Position numbers and translations under genes: made by a program. This document shows, piece after piece, positions 45,515 to 54,670 of a stretch of 64,000 nt of DNA (position 1 is the stretch's first letter; each line of letters starts with the position of its first letter). Origin of the DNA: Melioribacteraceae bacterium (GTDB lineage Bacteria > Bacteroidota > Ignavibacteria > Ignavibacteriales > Melioribacteraceae); NCBI GenBank assembly GCA_021739765.1, contig JAIPBD010000006.1:124001-188000 (forward strand), given 5' to 3'. Under the pieces are notes generated by a model. The model searched no databases, was not told the DNA's origin, and was given only the letters and a program-made list of their open reading frames with translations.

Positions 45515-48063
45515 CTGTTTTTTGCGAGCACAATCCTTATTTCCGCATAAGAAAATTCGGTTGGTAGTTTTTGTTTTAACATTTTCAAATCCGAAATTCC
45601 CGATTTAATTTGTTCTTCTATTTTTAACCTTACTTTGCGATCAATCAAATAATCTATCGGCAGATCCGTTTGGTACTTAAGCATGGACTCAATTTGCATT
45701 GAGACTAAAGCCTCCGGGATTCTCAACTTCTGTGCGATTGCTTTTAGAGAATTTCCGGTTACAATTTCATTATAAATAGAAATACTTTCTTGGGGAAGAT
45801 TCCCTTTTTTCACCTCGTCCGAAATCAGATCGCTGCTATCCAATTCATTAATTTTTTCCAAAACCTCGTTGCCAAATTTGTTAAACATTCTCTCGTTAAA
45901 ACCGCCAATCTTTAGAAGTTGCGAAGCTGTTTTTGGTCTTACCCGGCTTATCAATTTTAAGATATCATCGGAACAAATTAATTGTGGATTTTGTGAGAAT
46001 TTTTTGGCCGCTGAATTTCTGAGTGTCTTTAACTCATTAAAAAGATTTAAAGTTGATTCATAATCTTTCGAAGTGGAGGCGCCGGATTTGATAACCTTTG
46101 TCGTAGTGCCCTTTGAGAAATAGAAGTTTCCTTTTTTTTGAATCTTACCTTTATCAAGTAAATTCCTCAATTCATCTTTAATTTCCTGCCGGCTAAAACT
46201 ATGGAGTGACCCAAATTCTTCGTAATTAAAGTATGGATTGGGACTATTGCCGATCAAAAAATCCTCAAAGTCAGAATTATTAATTCCGGTCTCAAATTGA
46301 GCGATCGTTTCTAAAATTTTTTCCTTTATATATTCGAAATTCTTCGGCAGTTTTGAAGTACAAACATCACACTTTCCACACTTGTATTGGTTCTTACTTT
46401 CACCAAAATATTTCAAAATGAACTTAAATCGGCACTGCTCTGAATGAACAAATTCCAGCATACTCGAAAGCTTTTGCTCGCTAAATTTCCAGCGTCTCGT
46501 GATCGCCACTACATCCAAATTTAGTTCATCAGGTTTAACACGATTTATTAGAAACTTAATTTCATTGTTATTACCATCCACATTCGTTTTGATAATGCCA
46601 ATCGAATTAAGCTCATTTAACTGTGATAAAATTTGCTCCTGAGTTGAATCCAATTTTTTTGAGACAGCCGAGACATTTATTTTCGCGAAACCGGTAAAAG
46701 CCGAGCTTCCATATTCGCGCAGCAGAAAAAGGATTAAGTCTTGTAACTCATTCTTTGCGATTTTTTTGAAATATTGTTTTAGTTCATCGGTACTAAGCAA
46801 AAATCGAAATCCAATTGAAGTTTTATCGACCTGACTATATTTGAGAATTCCTTCATTTTCCAAAAAACTGATTGAAGAATAAACCAGCGGGTTTGCCAAT
46901 CCGTTTATTTTACAGAGCGTTTCGAATTCCTCATTTAGGTAAACGGAGGAACCTTCTCCGCCTCCCAACGGAATTTCCGCAAAATCAGATAACATTTTAT
47001 ACACAAGTTTAACATCTCTTAAATCGGGGTGATTGAGCTTTATCAAAAACTTATGCGTTTGAACGTCCCTTTCCTCAAAGAGTAAATATGCAAAAGACTC
47101 GTCTCCGTTTCTTCCGGCTCTGCCAAATTCCTGGTAATAATTTTCAACAGTTCCGGGCATGTTATAATGGATAATTAGTCCGATATTGGATTTGTCAATC
47201 CCCATCCCAAAAGCATTCGTTGCGCAAATTATATTTAATTCTCCATTCAGAAAATCAGACTGTATCATTTTTCTCGCCTCGGTTGAAACGCCGGCGTGGT
47301 AAAATGTATTTTTGATATTGTTCATTGATAAAAACTCGGAAATTTTTTGCGCGTTTTTCCGTGTTGAAGTATATACGATGGTCGGCTTGTTGTGCTTCTT
47401 AATTAGTGAGAGAGTTTTGGATTTTTTGTTTTTTGTTTTTATAACATTTAAAAAAATATTATCTCGTTCAAATCCGAATACAAATTCTTTGACATCCTTT
47501 AATTGCAGTTGATTTTTAATATCCTCACGGACTTCGGGTGTTGCGGTTGCAGTAAAAGATGACACTTTCTCAATGTTTAAATCATCGATTACTTTCTTTA
47601 TTTGCAGATAACTCGGGCGAAAATTATGACCCCATTCACTTATACAATGCGCTTCATCGATAAATAAATATTCCGGATCAAGTGATTTTAGCTGATCTAA
47701 AAACTCATTGCTCTGAAGTTTTTCAGGTGATAAATAAAGAATTTTGTATTTCCCGGATCGCAAATTTTTCAAGTTCTCGTTGATTTGTCGATAATCAATT
47801 GAACTATTGATGAAACACGCGGATTCATGCTTAATATTTAATCCTTCTACTTGATCTTGCATCAATGAGATTAATGGGGAAATAACGACAGAAATTTTGT
47901 CGCTTAATAAAGCAGGAATTTGGTAACAAATTGATTTACCAGCTCCGGTTGGCATAACAGCTAAAACCCTTTCTCCCTCTAGGATTGCATCAATTATTTG
48001 CTGCTGTCCGGGACGAAATTTGCTGTAACCAAATATATTTTGAAGAATATCTATTGTTTTCAT
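45511..48063 (-). CDS. recQ: RecQ-type ATP-dependent DNA helicase, long form
   Basis: 850 residues, longer than the E. coli enzyme (about 610). Helicase motifs: RPGQQQIIDAIL (motif 0), MPTGAGKS (I), FIDEAHCISEWG (II), TATATPEVR (III), and GMGIDKSNIGLIIHYNMPG and YYQEFGRAGRNG (V, VI). RQC follows with the four Cys zinc site (CRF near 559, then CGKCDVC). An HRDC-like segment (TLRNSAAKK...NPQLICSDDIL, GGFNERMFNKFG) and a C-terminal HTH_40-like domain with IYNEIVTGNSLKAIAQKL complete it. RecQ unwinds DNA at stalled forks and in recombination. Start ATG 48063 gives the family N terminus. Confidence 0.93.
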   Translation of the reverse strand: MKTIDILQNIFGYSKFRPGQQQIIDAILEGERVLAVMPTGAGKSICYQIPALLSDKISVVISPLISLMQDQVEGLNIKHESACFINSSIDYRQINENLKNLRSGKYKILYLSPEKLQSNEFLDQLKSLDPEYLFIDEAHCISEWGHNFRPSYLQIKKVIDDLNIEKVSSFTATATPEVREDIKNQLQLKDVKEFVFGFERDNIFLNVIKTKNKKSKTLSLIKKHNKPTIVYTSTRKNAQKISEFLSMNNIKNTFYHAGVSTEARKMIQSDFLNGELNIICATNAFGMGIDKSNIGLIIHYNMPGTVENYYQEFGRAGRNGDESFAYLLFEERDVQTHKFLIKLNHPDLRDVKLVYKMLSDFAEIPLGGGEGSSVYLNEEFETLCKINGLANPLVYSSISFLENEGILKYSQVDKTSIGFRFLLSTDELKQYFKKIAKNELQDLILFLLREYGSSAFTGFAKINVSAVSKKLDSTQEQILSQLNELNSIGIIKTNVDGNNNEIKFLINRVKPDELNLDVVAITRRWKFSEQKLSSMLEFVHSEQCRFKFILKYFGESKNQYKCGKCDVCTSKLPKNFEYIKEKILETIAQFETGINNSDFEDFLIGNSPNPYFNYEEFGSLHSFSRQEIKDELRNLLDKGKIQKKGNFYFSKGTTTKVIKSGASTSKDYESTLNLFNELKTLRNSAAKKFSQNPQLICSDDILKLISRVRPKTASQLLKIGGFNERMFNKFGNEVLEKINELDSSDLISDEVKKGNLPQESISIYNEIVTGNSLKAIAQKLRIPEALVSMQIESMLKYQTDLPIDYLIDRKVRLKIEEQIKSGISDLKMLKQKLPTEFSYAEIRIVLAKNS

Positions 48064-48568
48064 AATTGGAAAATATGGATAATAAGTCTAATTAATTGTT
48101 TGAATATTCTTAGCATTTGCTAAATTATTTAGAATGTTGAATTGGAATTACAAGTTTAAATTTGTCAACTTATTCGTACTTTTATTATTAATTTATCTTT
48201 GGCTTTGCGACACTCAACCATTTTGTTCGAGAAAAATTGGAACTAAACCACAATGTTTAAAGAATCAGAATCCTGAAAATCCCAAACAACAAAATAGATA
48301 CATATTTTTATTTATGGCAACTTTTGCGCTGTATTGATCGTCATACGTAAGTTGGCGGTTTTATTATTTATTAACCGGGCAAGCCCCTTTGGTGACGAAG
48401 CAAATTCACTTTAAAATTCTCCAACCAATTTCGTTGTTGATATCTTAAAGTTACCAAGTATGATTTAGAAATTATCCAAAATTTTGTAGATGATTGTATA
48501 TTGCAATCTGAGCTAAGAGTTGAAAGGTTTCACGCAAATATACTTTTTATAAGAAAAAGAGAGATTTA
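48064..48568. other. 505-base intergenic region between recQ and an ABC transporter gene
   Basis: The longest gene-free stretch of the window. It contains a dyad (48110-48123) before recQ, an open frame at 48134-48337 of unlikely composition, and an AT-rich lead into the transporter gene, whose ATG is preceded by AGAGAGA. I see no tRNA fold, riboswitch or terminator. Confidence 0.55.
48110..48123. promoter_or_regulatory. Dyad upstream of recQ
   Basis: TTAGCA, two bases, TGCTAA: a perfect 6-2-6 inverted repeat 47 bases before the recQ start, sized like a repressor half-site pair. No matching copy is seen before uvrA, so it is not evidently an SOS box. Confidence 0.3.
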
Positions 48569-49513
48569 ATGAAAGCAGTTGAGGTATTTGAATTAACCAA
48601 AATTTATACAACCGGATTTGGCAAACAGACTGTCAGAGCGTTAAACAATTTCAGCATAGAAGTTGAAGATGAAACAATCTACGGACTTTTAGGTCCTAAC
48701 GGCGCAGGCAAAACGACACTCGTTAAAATTTTATTGGGAATTACAAATCTATCCACCGGAAGCGCCAAAATTCTCGGACAAAATGTATCTGATTATACAA
48801 TTAGAAAAGAGACAGGCTACCTTCCCGAAAACCACCGTTTCCCACCATATTTAAGTGCAGAGGAAGTTTTAAAATTTGTCGCTGAATCAAATGGTATTAA
48901 CCCAAAATCGATAAATTCAAAAATCGACGAGTTGCTGGAAATGGTTAATATGACCAAATGGAAAAAGGCGAAAGTTAAAACTTATTCAAAAGGAATGATG
49001 CAGCGATTAGGATTGGCACAGTCATTAATCAATGATCCGAAGCTGGTGTTCCTTGATGAACCAACTGATGGAGTTGATCCTATTGGCAGGAAAGAAATTC
49101 GTGATATTTTGGCAAGATTGAAAGCTGAAGGAAAAACAATTTTTATAAACAGTCATTTGCTTTCTGAAGTTGAGTTGATTTCTGACAAAGTCGCGATTCT
49201 GAATAAAGGCAATTTAATCAAAGAAGGTAGTGTGGATGAACTCACAACTTCAAAAGAGATTTACAAACTTTCTTTTGACGGCAATGTGTTGGAATCCGAC
49301 ATTATTGATATTTCAAGTAAATATCATCTCGAGAGTCAATCTGAAAATATTTTTACGGCGAAATTGGAAAATTCTGAACAGCTAAATGAATTAATAGATG
49401 CGCTTAGAAAGAAAAAAATATTGATCAAATCATTATTGCCTCAAAAAAACACTCTGGAAGATATGTTCATATCACTCATAAACGAATCTGATAAGGAAGT
49501 AAAAAATGGATAA
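48569..49513 (+). CDS. ABC transporter ATP-binding protein
   Basis: 314 residues. Walker A is GLLGPNGAGKTT, the signature TYSKGMMQRLGLAQ, Walker B LVFLDEPTDGVDP, and the H loop FINSHLLSEVE. After residue 225 there is a C-terminal domain typical of ABC-2 exporters, KLSFDGNVLESDI onward. It powers the permease encoded by the overlapping downstream gene (8 bases). Substrate unknown. Confidence 0.92.
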   Translation: MKAVEVFELTKIYTTGFGKQTVRALNNFSIEVEDETIYGLLGPNGAGKTTLVKILLGITNLSTGSAKILGQNVSDYTIRKETGYLPENHRFPPYLSAEEVLKFVAESNGINPKSINSKIDELLEMVNMTKWKKAKVKTYSKGMMQRLGLAQSLINDPKLVFLDEPTDGVDPIGRKEIRDILARLKAEGKTIFINSHLLSEVELISDKVAILNKGNLIKEGSVDELTTSKEIYKLSFDGNVLESDIIDISSKYHLESQSENIFTAKLENSEQLNELIDALRKKKILIKSLLPQKNTLEDMFISLINESDKEVKNG

Positions 49514-50324
49514 TATTTTAGTTTTGGCGAAATACACGTTTAAGGAAGCTCTATCGCGGAAAATATTTTTAACGTTTTTTGCTGTCTCCTCACTGGTTCT
49601 TTTTGTTTTTCTCTACATGGCTGTTACAATTGAGAACTCGGCAATTTTTGAATTTTTTCGAGCTAATGACAACGCGACCGGAATAAGCGAACGAATTGCC
49701 GAAGCTGTTCAGGGTGGAATCACATTTTATCTTTTTGCCGGCGGATTGTTTCTATCAATTTTTTCTGTCTCTAGTTTTATTCCTAATATGTTAGAAAAAG
49801 GAATGATAGATGTTTTACTTTCAAAACCTGTATCGCGGGCCCAAATAATTATTGGCAAATTTCTCGGTGGAACAGTAATTGTTTACGCGAATATTATTTA
49901 TGTGGTTGTGGGATTCTGGCTGATTGTCGGACTAAAATTAGATACGTGGAATTTTTACTTTTTGCTGACGTCATTTGCCATTACATTCACTTTTATGGTT
50001 CTGTATGCGATGATTATACTCACAGGTATTTTGACCAAGAGTTCAATTCTGGCAATGATAATCTCATACTTAATATTTTTCATTCTTTCCCCGCTTTTAG
50101 CCGCAAAGGATAATATCATCGGGTTATTTGAAAGCTCCACATTGGAAGTAATTCTCAATTTTTTCTACTACATTGTTCCGCAAACAGCCGAACTTGCTCA
50201 AATTACAAATTATATATCCACAGGAACATTCGAATTCGATACACTTCCAATATTTGTATCCTTTTTATTCATGATTCTTAATCTTGCCGCGGCCATTTTC
50301 ATTTTTAATAAAAAAGATTATTAG
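49506..50324 (+). CDS. ABC-2-type transporter permease
   Basis: 272 residues with six membrane helices and a larger loop after the first (ENSAIFEFFRANDNATG). The pattern SRKIFLTFFAVSSLVLF and LEKGMIDVLLSKPVSRAQIIIGKFLGG is typical of ABC-2 membrane subunits of the NosY/CcmB-like exporters. It overlaps the ATP-binding gene by eight bases and should form the exporter with it. Substrate unknown. Confidence 0.85.
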   Translation: MDNILVLAKYTFKEALSRKIFLTFFAVSSLVLFVFLYMAVTIENSAIFEFFRANDNATGISERIAEAVQGGITFYLFAGGLFLSIFSVSSFIPNMLEKGMIDVLLSKPVSRAQIIIGKFLGGTVIVYANIIYVVVGFWLIVGLKLDTWNFYFLLTSFAITFTFMVLYAMIILTGILTKSSILAMIISYLIFFILSPLLAAKDNIIGLFESSTLEVILNFFYYIVPQTAELAQITNYISTGTFEFDTLPIFVSFLFMILNLAAAIFIFNKKDY

Positions 50325-50423
50325 AGGTCTCGTTTAATCGGCATTTTTGATACATTTGGGTGGTATAAAAATTGAAGTGCAACAACATTTTATCACTCAT
50401 TTATTGAATAAACCGGAAAAATA

Positions 50424-51359
50424 ATGGCCGAGAATAAATTAAAGCTTGAAGATTTATTAGGAAATGTTAAGAAGGAAACAAATTTAGACAGAATTGATTA
50501 TGTCGCGATAATTGGCGCGGGAGTTATGGGGCAAGGAATTGCTCAATCAATTTCATCCGCCGGAATTGATGTATTAATAATAGAAAAAGATCACCATCAC
50601 CTCGATGAAGCCCGAATGAATTTGGAAGAGACCATGAAGCGGGATATTTCGCGCTGGGCCATGACTAAGAGCGAAATGAAATCGATCTTGAGTCGAATCG
50701 AATGGTCCCTCGAAATGGAAAGTTTGAAAAATGCTGATCTTGTAATTGAAGCCGTTGAAGAAAATTTTCAGTTAAAACGGTTAATTTTTAAGAAAATGGA
50801 TGATGTTGCCAAACCGGATACCATCCTAATCTCAAACACATCCACTTTAAGCCTTACAAAAATCGCCGAAATCACGAATCGTCAGGATAAAGTAATCGGT
50901 ATGCACTTCTTGAATCCGGTTCCAAAGGTTCCTTTGGTAGAATTGGTTAGAAGTATCTACACTTCAGATGAAACGGTTTCACGGATTAAAAACTTTGCCG
51001 CGAAAATTGGCAAAACAGCGGTTGAAGTTTATGAATATCCCGGTTACGTCACCACCCGGGCAATCGTTCCACTGCTAAATGAAGCCATGTATATTTATCT
51101 TGAGGGAATCGCTTCCGCCAAAGATATAGATACAGCGATGAAACTCGGTTACGAATTTCACATGGGACCACTGGAGATGGCAGATAGTATGGGATTGGAT
51201 GAAGTTCTTGCATGGATGGAACAGCTCTGGAAAACTCTGGGGGAACCACGGTACAGACCATGCCCGATCTTACGTAAATTAGTCCGAGAGAGAAAACTGG
51301 GTAAAAAGACAAATGAAGGATTCTTCAAATATGACACCAATGGTAAAATTTTAAGTTAA
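50424..51359 (+). CDS. 3-hydroxyacyl-CoA (3-hydroxybutyryl-CoA) dehydrogenase
   Basis: 311 residues. The Rossmann motif is VAIIGAGVMGQGIAQSISSAG; the catalytic His is in VIGMHFLNPVPKVPLVELV, with Glu in the same stretch, and the C-terminal domain has the conserved GYEFHMGPLEMADSMGLD. It oxidises 3-hydroxyacyl-CoA with NAD in beta-oxidation or runs in reverse in butyrate-type metabolism. An extra twenty N-terminal residues precede the fold. Ten bases separate it from ackA, so they likely share a transcript. Confidence 0.93.
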   Translation: MAENKLKLEDLLGNVKKETNLDRIDYVAIIGAGVMGQGIAQSISSAGIDVLIIEKDHHHLDEARMNLEETMKRDISRWAMTKSEMKSILSRIEWSLEMESLKNADLVIEAVEENFQLKRLIFKKMDDVAKPDTILISNTSTLSLTKIAEITNRQDKVIGMHFLNPVPKVPLVELVRSIYTSDETVSRIKNFAAKIGKTAVEVYEYPGYVTTRAIVPLLNEAMYIYLEGIASAKDIDTAMKLGYEFHMGPLEMADSMGLDEVLAWMEQLWKTLGEPRYRPCPILRKLVRERKLGKKTNEGFFKYDTNGKILS

Positions 51360-51369
51360 GGAAACAGTA

Positions 51370-52581
51370 ATGAAAGTATTAGTTCTTAATTGTGGTAGTT
51401 CGTCAATCAAATATCAATTTATTGATACTGATAGAAAATTTGCTTTGGCAAAAGGACAAGTTGAAAGAATTGGGATGGCCAGTGCCGTTCTAACTCACGA
51501 ACCCCACAATCGTGATAAAATTAGAATTGTAGGTGAAATTTTAGATCACACCATAGCGATTGAATATGTGCTCGCGGTTATGCTCTCGCCAAATCACGGA
51601 GTCATAAGAGACAAAAGTGAAATTGACGCGGTTGGTCATAGAGTTGTTCATGGTGGTGAAACTTTCAGCGGTTCAGTTCTGGTTACAGAAAAAGTGATGG
51701 ACGCTCTAAAAGACAATATTGAATTAGCTCCATTACACAATCCGCCTAATATTCGCGGGATTGAAGCTGCAAAAAAACATATGCCCGATACACCACAATG
51801 CGGTGTTTTTGATACAGCGTTTCATGTAAAAATGCCTCCTCGCGCTTATTTATATGGAATTCCCTATGAACTTTACCGAAGACATAAGATCAGGCGATAT
51901 GGATTTCATGGTACCTCGCATCGATTTGTCTCGCTTCGTGCCGCAGATTTAATGAACAAACCTTACAATGAATTGAAAATAATCACCGCTCATCTTGGAA
52001 ACGGCGGAAGCATGGCCGCTGTGAAATTTGGTCAATCAATTGATACGACAATGGGTTTTACACCTCTTGAAGGATTGTTAATGGGAACTCGTTGCGGTGA
52101 TATGGATCCGTCCGTTATTGTTTACATAATGGGAAAGGAAGGGTTAAATCTCGGTGAAGCAAACACATTAATGAACAAACATAGCGGGCTTGTCGGATTA
52201 AGCGGAGGCAGTTCCGATATGAGAGAAATTGAGGAAGCCGTTGCCGAAGGTGATAAAAAAGCTAAGAATGCATTCGACGTTTTTACATACAGAATAAAAA
52301 AATATATCGGTGCTTATGCATCGGCGATGGGTGGAGTTGACGCTGTTGTATTTACCGGTGGAATCGGCGAAAACTCTTCGAACGTCCGTAAAGCTGTTTG
52401 CGAAGAAATGGAATTTATCGGTATAGAACTCGATGATGTTAAAAACGAAAATGCGAAAGGTGAAATGGACCTTTCAAAAGATAACAGCAAAGTTCGAATA
52501 CTCAGAATTCCGACTAATGAGGAATTAGTGATTGCTATGGATACCGAACAAATTGTAAAAGAGCAATTAGAATCGGCTTAA
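51370..52581 (+). CDS. ackA: Acetate kinase
   Basis: 403 residues. Diagnostic motifs are VLVLNCGSSSIKY at the start, AVGHRVVHGGE, FDTAFH, RRYGFHGTSHRFVS, TAHLGNGGSMAAV and VFTGGIGENSS. It interconverts acetate and acetyl phosphate with ATP. No phosphotransacetylase gene is adjacent; it follows the hydroxyacyl-CoA dehydrogenase instead. A good intrinsic terminator follows. Confidence 0.97.
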   Translation: MKVLVLNCGSSSIKYQFIDTDRKFALAKGQVERIGMASAVLTHEPHNRDKIRIVGEILDHTIAIEYVLAVMLSPNHGVIRDKSEIDAVGHRVVHGGETFSGSVLVTEKVMDALKDNIELAPLHNPPNIRGIEAAKKHMPDTPQCGVFDTAFHVKMPPRAYLYGIPYELYRRHKIRRYGFHGTSHRFVSLRAADLMNKPYNELKIITAHLGNGGSMAAVKFGQSIDTTMGFTPLEGLLMGTRCGDMDPSVIVYIMGKEGLNLGEANTLMNKHSGLVGLSGGSSDMREIEEAVAEGDKKAKNAFDVFTYRIKKYIGAYASAMGGVDAVVFTGGIGENSSNVRKAVCEEMEFIGIELDDVKNENAKGEMDLSKDNSKVRILRIPTNEELVIAMDTEQIVKEQLESA

Positions 52582-52604
52582 TTTAATTAATTATTTTGAA
52601 CGAC

Positions 52605-52633
52605 AAATCCCGTCATTTTGGACGGGATTTTTT
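52605..52633 (+). terminator. Intrinsic terminator after ackA
   Basis: AAATCCCGTC (52605-52614), loop ATTTTG, GACGGGATTT (52621-52630) and a T tract. A perfect 10-base stem just before marC. Confidence 0.85.
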
Positions 52634-52643
52634 ATATTTAAAA

Positions 52644-53249
52644 ATGGACTTTGATATGTCTCTTGAGGCTTTTCTCCTGGCATTTATTCCTCTTTTTGTG
52701 GCGATTGATATAATCGGCACATCTCCAATCTTTCTTGGGTTTACCGAAGGACTTTCGGACAAAGAAAGAAAAAAACTTACTTATGAAGCACTCGCGACCG
52801 CTCTCGGCGTGGCAATGGTTTTTTTAATCGGTGGAAACGCCATTCTTAAGTTTCTCGGAATCACAATTAACGATTTAAGAATTGCCGGTGGAATTATTTT
52901 GCTTACACTCAGTATAAACGATATTCTTTCTTCATCAGAAAAACGCAGAAACCCCGGCACAAATATCGGTGTTGTCCCACTTGGGATTCCGTTGATTATG
53001 GGTCCCGCAGCACTTGCCACCATTATGATTTTACTTAACAAACATGGATTTCAGATTACAATCCTTTCCTTGATTACCAACTTTATTATTATTGCGGTAG
53101 TACTGGTAAACGCGAAATTTATTACTAAATTAATCGGTGAGGGCGGCGCAAAAGCTTTCGCGAAAGTAGCTTCGCTTCTCCTTTCGGCCTATGCGGTAAT
53201 GATGATTCGTGAAGGAATTGAAATTGCGATTCAAAATTTAAACAGGTGA
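52644..53249 (+). CDS. MarC-family integral membrane protein
   Basis: 201 residues from ATG 52644. A TTG at 52596 would add sixteen residues and run the frame through the ackA terminator, and ATG 52656 is also possible. Six membrane helices; family motifs are FVAIDIIGTSPIFLG, the mid-protein GIILLTLSINDIL, and PLGIPLIMGPAALATIM. MarC proteins were once linked to multidrug resistance but are uncharacterised transporters. Three bases separate it from the SDR gene. Confidence 0.9.
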   Translation: MDFDMSLEAFLLAFIPLFVAIDIIGTSPIFLGFTEGLSDKERKKLTYEALATALGVAMVFLIGGNAILKFLGITINDLRIAGGIILLTLSINDILSSSEKRRNPGTNIGVVPLGIPLIMGPAALATIMILLNKHGFQITILSLITNFIIIAVVLVNAKFITKLIGEGGAKAFAKVASLLLSAYAVMMIREGIEIAIQNLNR

Positions 53250-53252
53250 TTT

Positions 53253-54044
53253 ATGGATCTAAAACTAAAAGATAAAGTCGTGCTGATAACCGCATCAAGT
53301 AAAGGTATCGGAAGGGCAACGGCAGAACTTTTTATAAAAGAAGGCGCTAGAGTCGCGATTAGTTCAAGTAATGAATCTAACTTAAAATCGGCTGTTGATG
53401 AAATTAAACGTTCATTTAACTATGAACCTTTTTGGAATATCTGTGATTTAAACAATTCCAAAGAAATTCAAAATACATATAACCTGGTGAAAGATCATCT
53501 CGGAGATGTAGATATATTGGTGAATAATTGCGGCGGTCCTGCCCCGGGATTATTCGAGGATTTAACAGATAATAAATGGGAGCACGGATACGAGCAAGTA
53601 TTGATGAGCGCTGTACGATTTTCAAGATTAGTTCTTCCTTCGATGAAATCAAGAAGATGGGGAAGAATTATTAACATCACATCTCTTTCAGTTAAACAAC
53701 CGGTTCTGAATTTAATGCTCTCTAATTCATTCAGAAGCGCGTTAACAGCGTTTGCAAAAACATTGAGTCAGCAAGTCGGTGAATATAACGTCACCGTTAA
53801 CAATGTCGCTCCGGGATTTACACTTACGGGAAGGTTGTACGAGCTTGCAGTAGAACGGGCGAAAACATCGGGCAGTTCTCATGAACATATCCTTGCGGAA
53901 ATGGCAAATGAAGTTCCGCTTAAAAGACTGGGCAAACCGGATGAGGTTGGCGCAATGATCGTTTATCTGGCTTCCGAACAAGCAAATTATATCACCGGAC
54001 AAACAATTGCTGTTGATGGCGGTGTTATCAAATCAACTTATTAA
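53253..54044 (+). CDS. SDR-family oxidoreductase lacking the catalytic YxxxK pair
   Basis: 263 residues. The cofactor motif is ITASSKGIGRATA and the structural NNCGG motif is present, as is Ser144 in NITSLS and the C-terminal VNNVAPGFTLTGR. At the positions of the Tyr and Lys, 13 and 17 residues after Ser144, it has Ser157 and Arg161 (SNSFR). This matches a known SDR subgroup resembling beta-ketoacyl-ACP reductase but without the standard tetrad, so its chemistry is uncertain. In a likely unit with marC and the NTF2-like gene. Confidence 0.85.
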   Translation: MDLKLKDKVVLITASSKGIGRATAELFIKEGARVAISSSNESNLKSAVDEIKRSFNYEPFWNICDLNNSKEIQNTYNLVKDHLGDVDILVNNCGGPAPGLFEDLTDNKWEHGYEQVLMSAVRFSRLVLPSMKSRRWGRIINITSLSVKQPVLNLMLSNSFRSALTAFAKTLSQQVGEYNVTVNNVAPGFTLTGRLYELAVERAKTSGSSHEHILAEMANEVPLKRLGKPDEVGAMIVYLASEQANYITGQTIAVDGGVIKSTY

Positions 54045-54046
54045 AT

Positions 54047-54412
54047 ATGAACTACGAATTGTTTCTAAATGAATTTAACAAAAGCTGGATTGAAAAAGAT
54101 TTCGAGAAGCTGAAATCTTGCATGCACCAAAATGTTGTGTTTCTTCTTCCTGATTTAATTACCGAAGTGAAAGGAGCGGATAATTGTACAAACAGCTATT
54201 TAGAATTTATGAAGGTAGCCACAATCAACACCTTTTCGGAAAAAGAGATACTTGTTAATGAATTTAAAAGTTCAGTAACGATTAAATATAGTTTTGAAAT
54301 TGATTACGAAATTGATTCTGTTCGATACAAAGAAACAGGGCATGAAATTCTCGTTCTCGAAAAATCCGAATATCAACCAAAAATCATTTGGAGATTACTT
54401 CTAAACAAATAA
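54047..54412 (+). CDS. NTF2-like (SnoaL/DUF4440-type) protein
   Basis: 121 residues, a small alpha+beta barrel pattern: an N-terminal helix FLNEFNKSWIEKDFEKLKSCM, then MHQNVVFLLPD, KGADNCTNSYLEF, and alternating strands to KIIWRLLLNK. NTF2-like proteins bind small hydrophobic ligands or act as enzymes such as ketosteroid isomerase; the role here is unknown. It starts two bases after the SDR stop and is probably its partner. Confidence 0.65.
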   Translation: MNYELFLNEFNKSWIEKDFEKLKSCMHQNVVFLLPDLITEVKGADNCTNSYLEFMKVATINTFSEKEILVNEFKSSVTIKYSFEIDYEIDSVRYKETGHEILVLEKSEYQPKIIWRLLLNK

Positions 54413-54670
54413 TCCCCAACAGAATAACAGAATAATCGTTTCGCGAGTATTCGGTTGAAAAACTGCTGGCATTCTTTGCTATGGAAATGCCGAAAAACAT
54501 TCCACATTTTAGATCAAATAAAACAGTATATTTATAGTTGAAAAAAAATGATTAAAGCAGAATCCGAAAGATTAAAATCCCTCACGTCCCACAATCAAAC
54601 AGATCTTTCTAAAATTCGTTTAAAAATTGATTCACAAAAAATTTTAATTGATTAAAAGACAAAGGGAAAT

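Noticed and set aside
48134-48337. Open frame of 67 codons between recQ and the ABC transporter gene
   Set aside because: No ribosome site, unusual composition (a Leu-rich stretch then a Lys/Asn/Pro-rich one) and no family resemblance. More likely chance in AT-rich DNA.
52596-52643. TTG start that would lengthen MarC by sixteen residues
   Set aside because: It would require translation across the ackA terminator stem, and the extra residues are hydrophilic and atypical.
54479-54520. Possible hairpin GGCATT/AATGCC after the NTF2-like gene
   Set aside because: Six-base stem with a twelve-base loop and no T tract on either strand; too weak to call a terminator.
54548-54655. Small frame of 35 codons before the DEAD-box helicase gene (MIKAESERLK...)
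   Set aside because: No Shine-Dalgarno sequence and no known relative. It could be a short leader peptide, but nothing supports translation.
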